Shown here piece by piece: positions 1 to 5,651 of a DNA stretch of 9,626 bases. The stretch spans positions 1-9,626 of the forward strand of contig CALCMV010000112.1 in NCBI GenBank assembly GCA_937967535.1, given 5' to 3'. The stretch's first letter is position 1. Every line of letters begins with the position of its first letter. The position numbers and the translations under genes were made by a program. This DNA comes from an uncultured Saprospiraceae bacterium. GTDB lineage: Bacteria > Bacteroidota > Bacteroidia > Chitinophagales > Saprospiraceae. The notes beneath the pieces were generated by a model. That model worked only from the letters and a program-made list of their open reading frames with translations, was not told where the DNA came from and searched no databases.

Positions 1-382
1 TTAAGTATAAATAGGTATAATTATCATTCAAAATATTCCGTACTTTGACACGAAAAGGTTTTGAATTGCCGAAGGTGCAATAGTCAATTGTGTCAATCGT
101 CAAGTACTGAATCGTCTCCTCATTTCCGTCCGAATGAAGTAAGGTATAGACTTTTTTCAGGCTCAATTCAATCTCATCACGTTCATATTCTTCATAATGC
201 GCCCGTACCCAAAGCGTGTCATTTCCTTTGTCATCATATACCACCATCGACCCCGAAAACCGCAGCAAATCATCATAAAAAATCGTGATTTTCGTATTGC
301 GATTATACGTCGTCAGATATTCGTTCAGCATCAAATTGATGGGAAATGTCGGCTTTTTCTTCGACATCAATTTTTCTTCCAT
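1..382 (-). CDS. Conserved-looking hypothetical protein, N-terminal part (3' end outside window)
   Basis: An open frame of 127 codons runs leftward from ATG 380-382 to the window edge without a stop, so the C-terminus is missing. I do not recognise the family. The protein begins MEEKLMSKKKPTFPIN and is a soluble-looking mix of hydrophobic beta-type stretches and acidic segments (for example YEEYERDEIEL around residue 64), with no signal peptide or membrane helix. The composition is typical of real coding sequence and the plus-strand frames across it look like shadows. Start choice: the promoter at 387-417 would place transcription initiation at about 381-384, so the mRNA from ATG 382 would be leaderless. 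The in-frame ATG at 365-367 (Met6, MSKKKPTFP) would have a short leader and may be the true start. It is divergent from msrB, about 256 bp away. Coding status is fairly sure, function unknown. Confidence 0.75.
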   Translation of the reverse strand, partial: MEEKLMSKKKPTFPINLMLNEYLTTYNRNTKITIFYDDLLRFSGSMVVYDDKGNDTLWVRAHYEEYERDEIELSLKKVYTLLHSDGNEETIQYLTIDTIDYCTFGNSKPFRVKVRNILNDNYTYLYL

Positions 383-386
383 AAGG

Positions 387-417
387 CAAAGATAAGAACT
401 TCAATCTCAAGCTCAAA
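387..417 (-). promoter_or_regulatory. Bacteroidota-type promoter of the leftward hypothetical gene
   Basis: Read on the minus strand there is TTTG (417-414), exactly 19 bases, then TATCTTTG (394-387). This matches the Bacteroidota vegetative consensus TTTG-N19-TAnnTTTG at both elements and in spacing. Only four bases separate the -7 element from ATG 382. The -33 element lies inside the hexamer repeat at 400-423. Confidence 0.6.
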
Positions 418-423
418 TTCAAA
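400..423. repeat. Four tandem degenerate hexamers (YTCAAN)
   Basis: Four consecutive six-base units, TTCAAT, CTCAAG, CTCAAA and TTCAAA, keep the core TCAA and the 6-bp period. They occupy the promoter region of the leftward gene. A related CAAGNN hexamer family appears between msrB and arfB. Confidence 0.6.
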
Positions 424-428
424 AAAGA

Positions 429-447
429 ATTTCAACGAAGTTGAAAT
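429..447. repeat. Small perfect inverted repeat between divergent promoters
   Basis: ATTTCAAC, three bases GAA, then GTTGAAAT form perfect 8-bp arms. The site lies 12 bp behind the -33 element of the leftward promoter and 10 bp before the candidate msrB -7 element. It could be an operator for a dimeric regulator or a chance palindrome in AT-rich DNA. Confidence 0.4.
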
Positions 448-456
448 ATTTTAAGT

Positions 457-464
457 TATCTTTG
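457..464 (+). promoter_or_regulatory. Candidate -7 element for msrB
   Basis: TATCTTTG matches TAnnTTTG and is the same octamer as the -7 element of the divergent promoter. I see no TTTG at the expected 19-bp spacing upstream, so this is half a promoter match. If used, msrB has a leader of about 170 nt containing a small hairpin (545-561) and the octamer array (599-638). Confidence 0.35.
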
Positions 465-544
465 AAGTTGCGATTGAAAATACGATAAATATAGCGAAAT
501 TGAACCGAAATTATATAAAGATTGTTTGATGATTTTGACGTAAA

Positions 545-561
545 ACGATTTTGTAAATCGT
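545..561 (+). repeat. Small hairpin in the putative msrB leader
   Basis: ACGATTT, TGT, AAATCGT form perfect 7-bp arms with a 3-base loop. There is no following T-run, so it does not look like a terminator. The role is unknown. Confidence 0.35.
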
Positions 562-598
562 CCTTGCGTTTGGAAAGCGGTTTGAGTGACCTTAAAAA

Positions 599-638
599 CA
601 TTTACTCATTTACTAATATATTCATTTACTCATTTATT
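599..638 (+). repeat. Five octamer units ending exactly at the msrB ATG
   Basis: The 40 bases before ATG 639 divide into five 8-bp units. Units 1, 2 and 4 are CATTTACT, unit 5 is CATTTATT, and unit 3 is divergent (AATATATT). There is no Shine-Dalgarno motif. The same CATTTACT octamer recurs before the gene at 7410. Confidence 0.75.
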
Positions 639-1037
639 ATGAAATTCAAAGTAACAAAAACGGAAGAAGAATGGAAGGAAATCCTCACACCGGAGGAGTT
701 TCGCGTCTTGCGACAAGCAGGCACAGAACGTGCTTTTACAGGCGAATATACTGACACAAAAAAAGAAGGTACATATGAATGTGCGGGTTGTGGATTTGAG
801 TTATTTTCTTCCGAAAATAAATATCACTCCGGCTGCGGTTGGCCCAGCTTTTGGGGCGAATTAGAATCGGCAGGTATTTATCAAAAAGAAGATAACTCTC
901 ACGGAATGAGACGGATAGAATTGTTATGCAGCAATTGCGGCGGACATCTCGGTCATATCTTTAATGATGGACCTCCACCTTCCGGCAAACGGTATTGCAT
1001 CAATTCTGTGTCGATGAAATTTAAACCCAAAGGATAA
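639..1037 (+). CDS. msrB: Peptide-methionine (R)-S-oxide reductase MsrB
   Basis: MsrB reduces the R-epimer of methionine sulfoxide in proteins and peptides, repairing oxidative damage with thioredoxin as the usual electron donor. The 132-residue product covers the whole single-domain family. Zinc ligands are visible as two CxxC pairs, Cys48/Cys51 and Cys97/Cys100. The catalytic cysteine is Cys120 in RYCINS near the C-terminus. Cys66 in SGCGWPSF is at the position of the resolving cysteine used by many MsrBs, which suggests a disulfide-based thioredoxin cycle. The frame is open upstream to an ATG at 522, but the extra 39 residues are low complexity and resemble no MsrB N-terminus, so I choose ATG 639 (MKFKVTKTEEEW). 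There is no signal peptide, so it should be cytoplasmic. It is a single gene converging on arfB. Confidence 0.96.
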   Translation: MKFKVTKTEEEWKEILTPEEFRVLRQAGTERAFTGEYTDTKKEGTYECAGCGFELFSSENKYHSGCGWPSFWGELESAGIYQKEDNSHGMRRIELLCSNCGGHLGHIFNDGPPPSGKRYCINSVSMKFKPKG

Positions 1038-1128
1038 TAAGTTCAGGTACAAGAATCAAACTCAAGTTCAGGTTTGGCTTTACCAATTCCTTTTTTGAAC
1101 TTGTACTTGACACTTGCGCTTGAACTTG
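1038..1128. terminator. Convergent intergenic with CAAGNN hexamers; possible bidirectional terminator
   Basis: Both genes end in degenerate hexamers of the CAAGNN type, each on its own coding strand, so together they form an inverted repeat. CAAGTTCA (1063-1070) pairs perfectly with TGAACTTG at 1096-1103 or 1121-1128, and GTACAAG (1047-1053) pairs with CTTGTAC (1099-1105). The right-hand array starts directly after the arfB stop codon. A run of six T follows the left part (1091-1096). The alternative pairings make one fixed terminator structure uncertain. Confidence 0.5.
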
Positions 1129-1545
1129 CTACGCGGTATAATCCGATACGCGCACCTTCTTACGGGTTTGCTTGCGTTCGGCAGTGGCGCGTTTATTTTT
1201 CAGTCGCTTTTCTTGTACTCCTTTTGGAATAGTAGTAGCAATACGCTTCTTTTCTTTCACCAATGATTGCGACAACAACATGTAAAAAAGGTCAATTGCT
1301 TCTTGCTTATTGCGGTGTTGGGAGCGTGTTTTTTCACTTGTGATGTGTAAGTGACCACTCACCGACATGCGATGATTCAATCTCTTCTTAATCATCGCTT
1401 TTTCCGTGATACTTAGTAAGTTAGATGAATCAACATGAAATAAAAGCATTACCTTTGAGGATACTTTATTGACGTTTTGCCCACCTTTTCCACCACTTCG
1501 GGAGGTCTTGAATGAAAATTCCTGTGTAAAATCTCTCTGCATCAT
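1129..1545 (-). CDS. arfB: ArfB (YaeJ)-type peptidyl-tRNA hydrolase, ribosome-rescue factor
   Basis: ArfB enters ribosomes stalled on mRNAs without a stop codon and hydrolyses the peptidyl-tRNA, as a backup to trans-translation. The 138-residue protein is close to the usual length of about 140. The N-terminal half has the class-I release-factor signature TSRSGGKGGQNVNKVSSKV, with the catalytic GGQ at residues 21-23. The C-terminal tail (about residues 108-133) is strongly basic (KRLKNKRATAERKQTRKK), matching the ArfB tail that probes the empty mRNA entry channel. It lacks the codon-recognition domains of RF1/RF2. Two adjacent ATGs (1545 and 1542) are equally possible starts. The gene converges with msrB and faces a long non-coding gap upstream. 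I see no clear promoter; the closest match to TAnnTTTG (1585-1592, minus) has one mismatch. Confidence 0.95.
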   Translation of the reverse strand: MMQRDFTQEFSFKTSRSGGKGGQNVNKVSSKVMLLFHVDSSNLLSITEKAMIKKRLNHRMSVSGHLHITSEKTRSQHRNKQEAIDLFYMLLSQSLVKEKKRIATTIPKGVQEKRLKNKRATAERKQTRKKVRVSDYTA

Positions 1546-1844
1546 TTTCTATAAACTTTTATGGTTAAGCCTTTTTTATATACATAAACGTATTTCTACT
1601 AAATATAGTTCGTCGAAGTTATAATTTATATAATATTTTTTTTAAAATAAAATAAAAGACATTATATGGAGATAATTTCGGGGAAGTGTTTGTTTCGATT
1701 TGAGTTTAAAGATTGTCATGTGTGTGAAGGTAATTGTTAGTGAGTCTATCAAGAGTTTTTTGTATTAGATACAACGGATGTTTTTGACAAAAGGTTGGGT
1801 TTTAACGGACATATTTAAAAGTTTTTGCGAAAATTAATTTAGTG

Positions 1845-1872
1845 GATAGTCCATAGCCGATAGTCCATAGTT
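1845..1872. repeat. 14-bp tandem repeat (GATAGTCCATAGYY), two units
   Basis: GATAGTCCATAGCC (1845-1858) is followed directly by GATAGTCCATAGTT (1859-1872), 12 of 14 identical. A further exact copy of the second unit is at 2134-2147. Confidence 0.8.
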
Positions 1873-2040
1873 GAAGGTAAAAAAAGGCTATACGTTTTTA
1901 GGATGCCTTATAAAATATTTGTTATTTTAATTGTTTTTAATCAATTTTTTATAAAAATAAAATAAAATAATTTAAAATAATATCCGGTAGGAAATGAATT
2001 ATCAAGATTTATTTGGGTTGCCTCTATTGATACCATACGC

Positions 2041-2051
2041 AGTTATGGACT
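2041..2051. repeat. Inverted partial copy of the 14-bp repeat
   Basis: AGTTATGGACT is close to the reverse complement of the AGTCCATAGTT core. TATGGACT (2044-2051) can pair perfectly with AGTCCATA at 2137-2144, bracketing the candidate susC promoter. Confidence 0.5.
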
Positions 2052-2105
2052 AAAAACTATCAACATTAACTATTTCATTTATTTAAATTTTAATTAAATA
2101 CTTCG

Positions 2106-2113
2106 TAGTTTTG
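2106..2113 (+). promoter_or_regulatory. Candidate -7 element for susC
   Basis: TAGTTTTG matches TAnnTTTG. No TTTG lies 19 bp upstream. If real, it gives a leader of about 105 nt containing the third 14-bp repeat copy and the 12-bp repeats before the ATG. Confidence 0.35.
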
Positions 2114-2133
2114 ATAAATATTTTAATTCAGCA

Positions 2134-2147
2134 GATAGTCCATAGTT
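2134..2147. repeat. Dispersed exact copy of the 14-bp repeat
   Basis: GATAGTCCATAGTT is identical to the unit at 1859-1872, 275 bp upstream. It lies just after the candidate susC -7 element. Confidence 0.7.
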
Positions 2148-2172
2148 AATAGTGATAAATGACATTTCAGCT

Positions 2173-2220
2173 ATGAACTAAAGCATAAACTAAAACTATT
2201 CAATTAATAATTCAAGTTAA
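2173..2220 (+). repeat. 12-bp periodic sequence before the susC start
   Basis: ATGAACTAAAGC (2173-2184) and ATAAACTAAAAC (2185-2196) match at 10 of 12 positions. Two weaker 12-bp units built on ATTCAA follow (2197-2220). The block ends three bases before ATG 2224. Confidence 0.5.
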
Positions 2221-2223
2221 TCT

Positions 2224-5208
2224 ATGAGACAATTAATTACAAAAATTTTTATGACACTGATGTTCCTGTTGGTGCTAGTCGGTATGGCGCAAGCCCAATC
2301 AACGGCTACCGGAACAATCACAGACGACACAGGTATTCCACTGATTGGTGTTAATGTTATTGTGAAAGGAACAGCGATTGGTACGGCTACCGACCTGGAC
2401 GGTAATTTTTCATTAAAAGTACCGGAAGGAGCTAGAGAGTTGGAAATCAGCTATGTCGGCTTCGAAACACAAACGATTGATGTATCAAGCGGTGGCAATG
2501 TCAATATCGTTTTGTCAGAGGGTGGAAATTTATTGGATGAGGTCGTTGTGACGGGCTTGGCAACTACCGTAAAAAGGTCGAACCTCGCCAACTCAGTCGC
2601 CACTATCAGTGCCGAAGAACTCGCCGGACTCGTACCGCAGAACACCGTTGACGGCGCATTATACGGAAAATTTAAAGGCGCAGATATACGAGCCAACTCC
2701 GGTGCGCCCGGTGGTGGTTTTTCTGTACGTTTGCGCGGGGTAACATCGGTTTTCCTCAATCAGCAACCGCAATACATTATTGATGGTGTCTATATTGACA
2801 ACTCATCCATTTCACTCGGTACAGACATCGTGACGGCTGCCGCAGGTGGTGGCAACACTGCTACCAACCAAGACGATGCTTCCAATCGCGTAGCCGATTT
2901 GATACCGGAAGATATTGAGACGATTGAGATTTTGAAAGGTGCTTCTGCTGCTGCTATCTATGGTGTAGGTGGTGCCGGTGGTGTGGTACTTATCAAAACC
3001 AAATCGGGCGGTTACAATCAAGATACAAGAGTCAGTTTCTCCCAAACACTTGGTTTTAGTGCGCCTACGAGATTGCTCGGCGACAGAGGTTGGGACAGGT
3101 CGAAAGTTGAAACAGTATTCGGGGCAGACGAAGCAGCGATATTTGACCAAAATGGTATAAATGATTATGAGTCAATTCTATATGACAATCGTCCGCTTCA
3201 ATCCATCTCTGCGCTTTCTGTGAGTGGCGGTAGCAACAATACCAAATTTTACGTCAGTGGTACATACAGAGACCAAGGCGGATTGGTCGAAAATACAGGC
3301 TATCAAAAATCATCTTTAAGAGCCAATGTCACGCACAAACTCACCGACCGTCTTACGATGAGTCTTGCCTCTACCTATATATATGCAGATGCAGATAGAG
3401 GTTTGTTCAACAACTCGAATGCGAATACTACGGTAGGCTATGCACAAGCATTTACCCGCCCCTGGGACAACCTTTTTGCGGATGAAAACGGTAATTTCCC
3501 CGCCAACGGACGTGTAGGTTCCAACGTACTCGAAACCATTGCAACGATTACCAACCAAGAGCGTGTCAATAGATTTTTCAGTGGTTTGAATGTAAATTAT
3601 AATATCGTTCAAACAGAAAAGCAGAGCTTGAAAGCAGGGCTTGATATAGGGCTTGACCAATACAACCTTCGTACAAGAGGACTTTTCCCACAGTCACTTT
3701 CTTACTTCAGCGACCCCTCTTCACTTAGAGGTGTTTCTATTGCAGGTACAGGTTTTAACAATCGTACCAACGTAACGGGTTTTCTCGTACACACTATTTA
3801 TCCGGGCAATGGCTTGAGTTTCAGAACACAAGTAGGAGCAATTCAGTTGGATAGCCGCCAAGATGTTATCACTACGATTGCGTCGGGCTTGAATGGTTCG
3901 CAGGAAAATATAGACCAGGCAGAAAATATTTCCGTAGGACAAACCAAACAAATCGAACAAGTCAAAGGAGTATTTATACAAGAAGAAATCAACTGGGACG
4001 ACAAAATAGTCGCAACCATAGGCTTGAGAGGCGATAAATCTTCTAATAATGGCGACCCGAATGAAATCTTCTGGAATCCAAAAGGTAATCTTGCCATCAA
4101 TATTCACGAATTTGCGAATTTGACAGGCGCGGTTTCACAGATTAAACCAAGAATTGCCTTTGGTCAGTCGGTACGTTTTGCAGGCTTCGGCGACCGCTTC
4201 AATGCGCTTTCTCCTGGTCAAATTGATGGTAATGCAGGGCTGTTTACCGCAGCATTACGCGGAAACCCTGATGTACGTCCCGAGACGCAAAGCGAACTGG
4301 AATTTGGTGCAGATTTAGGATTTCTCGACAATAGAATCCTATTCAACGCTACCTATTATATCAAAACAATTGATGACCTTCTGCTCAGAGCGCAAGTACC
4401 TGCTTCGAGTGGATTTACCAACCAAGTCGTCAATGCAGGTGAACTACAAAACGTAGGTCTCGAACTCGGACTCGAAGCAGAAGTCATCAAAACAACTGAT
4501 TTCTCATGGGCATTAGGACTGAATTGGTGGAGAAACCGTTCGCAAGTGACCCGCCTTGATATTCCTGCCTTCAATACAGGTGGTTTTGCGGCGTTCTTGG
4601 GGCAAGGTAGAATCGAAGAAGGCGCAAGTGCTACACAACTCATCGGTACGATTGACCCCTCAAGATGTAACAGTGATTCGGACTGCACCAATGTAGACCC
4701 CGAAGGCGACGGTTTTATGAGTTTCGGCGACATGGAAGCTGATTTTAATATGTCATGGACCAATAGTATCTTGTGGAAAGGATTGGAACTCAACTGGTTA
4801 TTTCACTGGAAACAAGGCGGTGATGGTATCAATTTGAGTACTTTACTCTACGACTTAGGTTCGGTTACTTGGGATTTTGATGATACTACACTCGACCCCA
4901 CAGGTACATCATCTAATGGTGATTTCAGACTTGCGGCATTGGGTACGCATCCGGGCGTTTATATTGAGGATACGGGGTATCTGCGTTTGCGTGAGATTGG
5001 TTTATATTACAATTTGCCAAAATCAGCACTCAAAATCGGTGAGGCAAGAGTAGGACTTTCCGGCAAAAATCTTATCAATATATTTGATTATAATAGCTAC
5101 GACCCAGAAGTGTCTAATTTTGGTAACAACGTTTTGATTAACTCGGTAGAGGTCACACCTTATCCGGCAAGCAGAACATTTAATGTTCACCTAAGTGTAA
5201 CTTTCTAA
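2224..5208 (+). CDS. SusC/RagA-family TonB-linked outer-membrane transporter
   Basis: SusC proteins are TonB-dependent outer-membrane barrels that import oligosaccharides, peptides or other large nutrients captured with a SusD lid. The 994-residue protein is full length. A signal peptide covers residues 1-24 (cleavage near AQA-Q). A carboxypeptidase-regulatory-like beta-sandwich follows at about 27-105 (GTITDDTGIPLIGVNVIVKG). The TonB box is DEVVVTG at 105-111. The plug covers about 118-262, with VRLRG at 168-172, YIIDGVYID from 184, and a VVLIKTKSG end. The rest is barrel, ending in a terminal phenylalanine (FNVHLSVTF). An acidic loop at about 815-838 has Cys815 and Cys821 followed by DPEGDG, resembling calcium-binding loops of some SusC proteins. 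The substrate cannot be told. The partner SusD follows, but 443 bp away instead of nearly adjacent. Confidence 0.96.
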   Translation: MRQLITKIFMTLMFLLVLVGMAQAQSTATGTITDDTGIPLIGVNVIVKGTAIGTATDLDGNFSLKVPEGARELEISYVGFETQTIDVSSGGNVNIVLSEGGNLLDEVVVTGLATTVKRSNLANSVATISAEELAGLVPQNTVDGALYGKFKGADIRANSGAPGGGFSVRLRGVTSVFLNQQPQYIIDGVYIDNSSISLGTDIVTAAAGGGNTATNQDDASNRVADLIPEDIETIEILKGASAAAIYGVGGAGGVVLIKTKSGGYNQDTRVSFSQTLGFSAPTRLLGDRGWDRSKVETVFGADEAAIFDQNGINDYESILYDNRPLQSISALSVSGGSNNTKFYVSGTYRDQGGLVENTGYQKSSLRANVTHKLTDRLTMSLASTYIYADADRGLFNNSNANTTVGYAQAFTRPWDNLFADENGNFPANGRVGSNVLETIATITNQERVNRFFSGLNVNYNIVQTEKQSLKAGLDIGLDQYNLRTRGLFPQSLSYFSDPSSLRGVSIAGTGFNNRTNVTGFLVHTIYPGNGLSFRTQVGAIQLDSRQDVITTIASGLNGSQENIDQAENISVGQTKQIEQVKGVFIQEEINWDDKIVATIGLRGDKSSNNGDPNEIFWNPKGNLAINIHEFANLTGAVSQIKPRIAFGQSVRFAGFGDRFNALSPGQIDGNAGLFTAALRGNPDVRPETQSELEFGADLGFLDNRILFNATYYIKTIDDLLLRAQVPASSGFTNQVVNAGELQNVGLELGLEAEVIKTTDFSWALGLNWWRNRSQVTRLDIPAFNTGGFAAFLGQGRIEEGASATQLIGTIDPSRCNSDSDCTNVDPEGDGFMSFGDMEADFNMSWTNSILWKGLELNWLFHWKQGGDGINLSTLLYDLGSVTWDFDDTTLDPTGTSSNGDFRLAALGTHPGVYIEDTGYLRLREIGLYYNLPKSALKIGEARVGLSGKNLINIFDYNSYDPEVSNFGNNVLINSVEVTPYPASRTFNVHLSVTF

Positions 5209-5229
5209 GTTGCGAGTTGCGAGTTTGTT
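5209..5229 (+). repeat. Tandem heptamer directly after the susC stop
   Basis: GTTGCGA occurs at 5209-5215 and 5216-5222 and decays into GTTTGTT (5223-5229). The first unit starts at the base after the TAA stop. The second copy also forms the left arm of the hairpin at 5215-5250. Confidence 0.65.
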
Positions 5230-5250
5230 GAATACTCATAATTCGCAATT
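5215..5250 (+). terminator. Probable hairpin terminator or attenuator after susC
   Basis: Bases 5215-5225 pair with 5240-5250: 11 consecutive pairs, nine Watson-Crick and two G-U, with core TTGCGA/TCGCAA and a 14-base loop. It is followed by T-rich TATATTATTTT. If it works, it would lower susD transcription relative to susC or separate the two genes. Confidence 0.5.
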
Positions 5251-5469
5251 TATATTATTTTAATTATTAATTTAAATTTCATTGAAGTAAACGTGTTCTT
5301 TTTATTATTTTAAAATAAATAAATTATAAAAAAATAATTAATTAAAACAACTATATTTCATTACGTTTATTAATTTAAATAAAAAACAAAAAAGTACGTA
5401 TTTGAATTTTTAATTAAGTAAAGAAAATATAAAATTTATTTGAGTTTATTTTCTGCTAATTTAAACTTA
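5251..5469 (+). other. AT-rich spacer between susC and susD
   Basis: Extremely A+T-rich sequence with no open frame of note and no exact TAnnTTTG match in either direction. I see no function. It makes the susC-susD distance unusually long. Confidence 0.5.
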
Positions 5470-5629
5470 AACTTCTTTAGGGTGAGAATTGGACTTTTTG
5501 ACGTGAGGGATTTTGTGCTTAGTTTTTGCTTTGAGATTGGGCGTTTATCGGGATAAATAACCGATTTCAAAGTGAAAAATAAGCGCAAAAGCCACCGTCA
5601 AAATGTTCGATTCTCACCCTAAAGAAGTA
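5470..5629 (+). mobile_element. 160-bp palindromic MITE-like element with 8-bp flanking direct repeats
   Basis: Nearly the whole segment folds on itself. The outer arms CTTCTTTAGGGTGAGAAT (5472-5489) and 5610-5627 are perfect over 18 bp, and pairing continues inward to a loop near 5550. Of 71 aligned positions (5472-5503 and 5511-5549), I count 59 Watson-Crick pairs, 8 G-U pairs on the plus strand and 4 mismatches, plus one asymmetric internal loop. TAAACTTA occurs on both sides (5462-5469 and 5630-5637), consistent with an 8-bp target duplication. It has no coding capacity, so it would need a transposase in trans. It ends 22 bp before the susD start, so its RNA form could affect susD expression. 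Confidence 0.65.
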
Positions 5630-5651
5630 TAAACTTATAATAGATAAAAAC

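Larger units (their letters stand above)
1546..2223. other. Long AT-rich non-coding gap upstream of susC
   Basis: No convincing gene is present. Two tiny frames (1666-1740, 24 aa; 1994-2053, 19 aa) have no recognisable product. The stretch contains AAAAT-type low-complexity runs near 1641-1657 and 1951-1980, a dispersed 14-bp repeat family, a candidate -7 element at 2106-2113, and 12-bp repeats next to the susC start. Two less AT-rich islands (about 1675-1760 and 1983-2050) could be remnants of lost sequence. Confidence 0.6.

Noticed and set aside
61..454. Two plus-strand frames over the leftward hypothetical gene
   Set aside because: They are opposite-strand shadows. The minus frame starting at 382 has normal protein composition and a near-consensus promoter.
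522..638. N-terminal extension of msrB from the in-frame ATG at 522
   Set aside because: The 39 extra residues are translated from the octamer array and leader hairpin, are low complexity, and do not look like a signal peptide or known MsrB extension.
1666..1740. A 24-codon frame with four cysteines (MEIISGKCLF...CHVCEGNC) in the gap upstream of susC
   Set aside because: Too short to judge, with no promoter match, homology or context. A cysteine-rich micropeptide cannot be excluded, but chance is likelier.
1994..2053. A 19-codon frame beginning MNYQDLFGLP
   Set aside because: No promoter or context; it ends inside the inverted 14-bp repeat copy.
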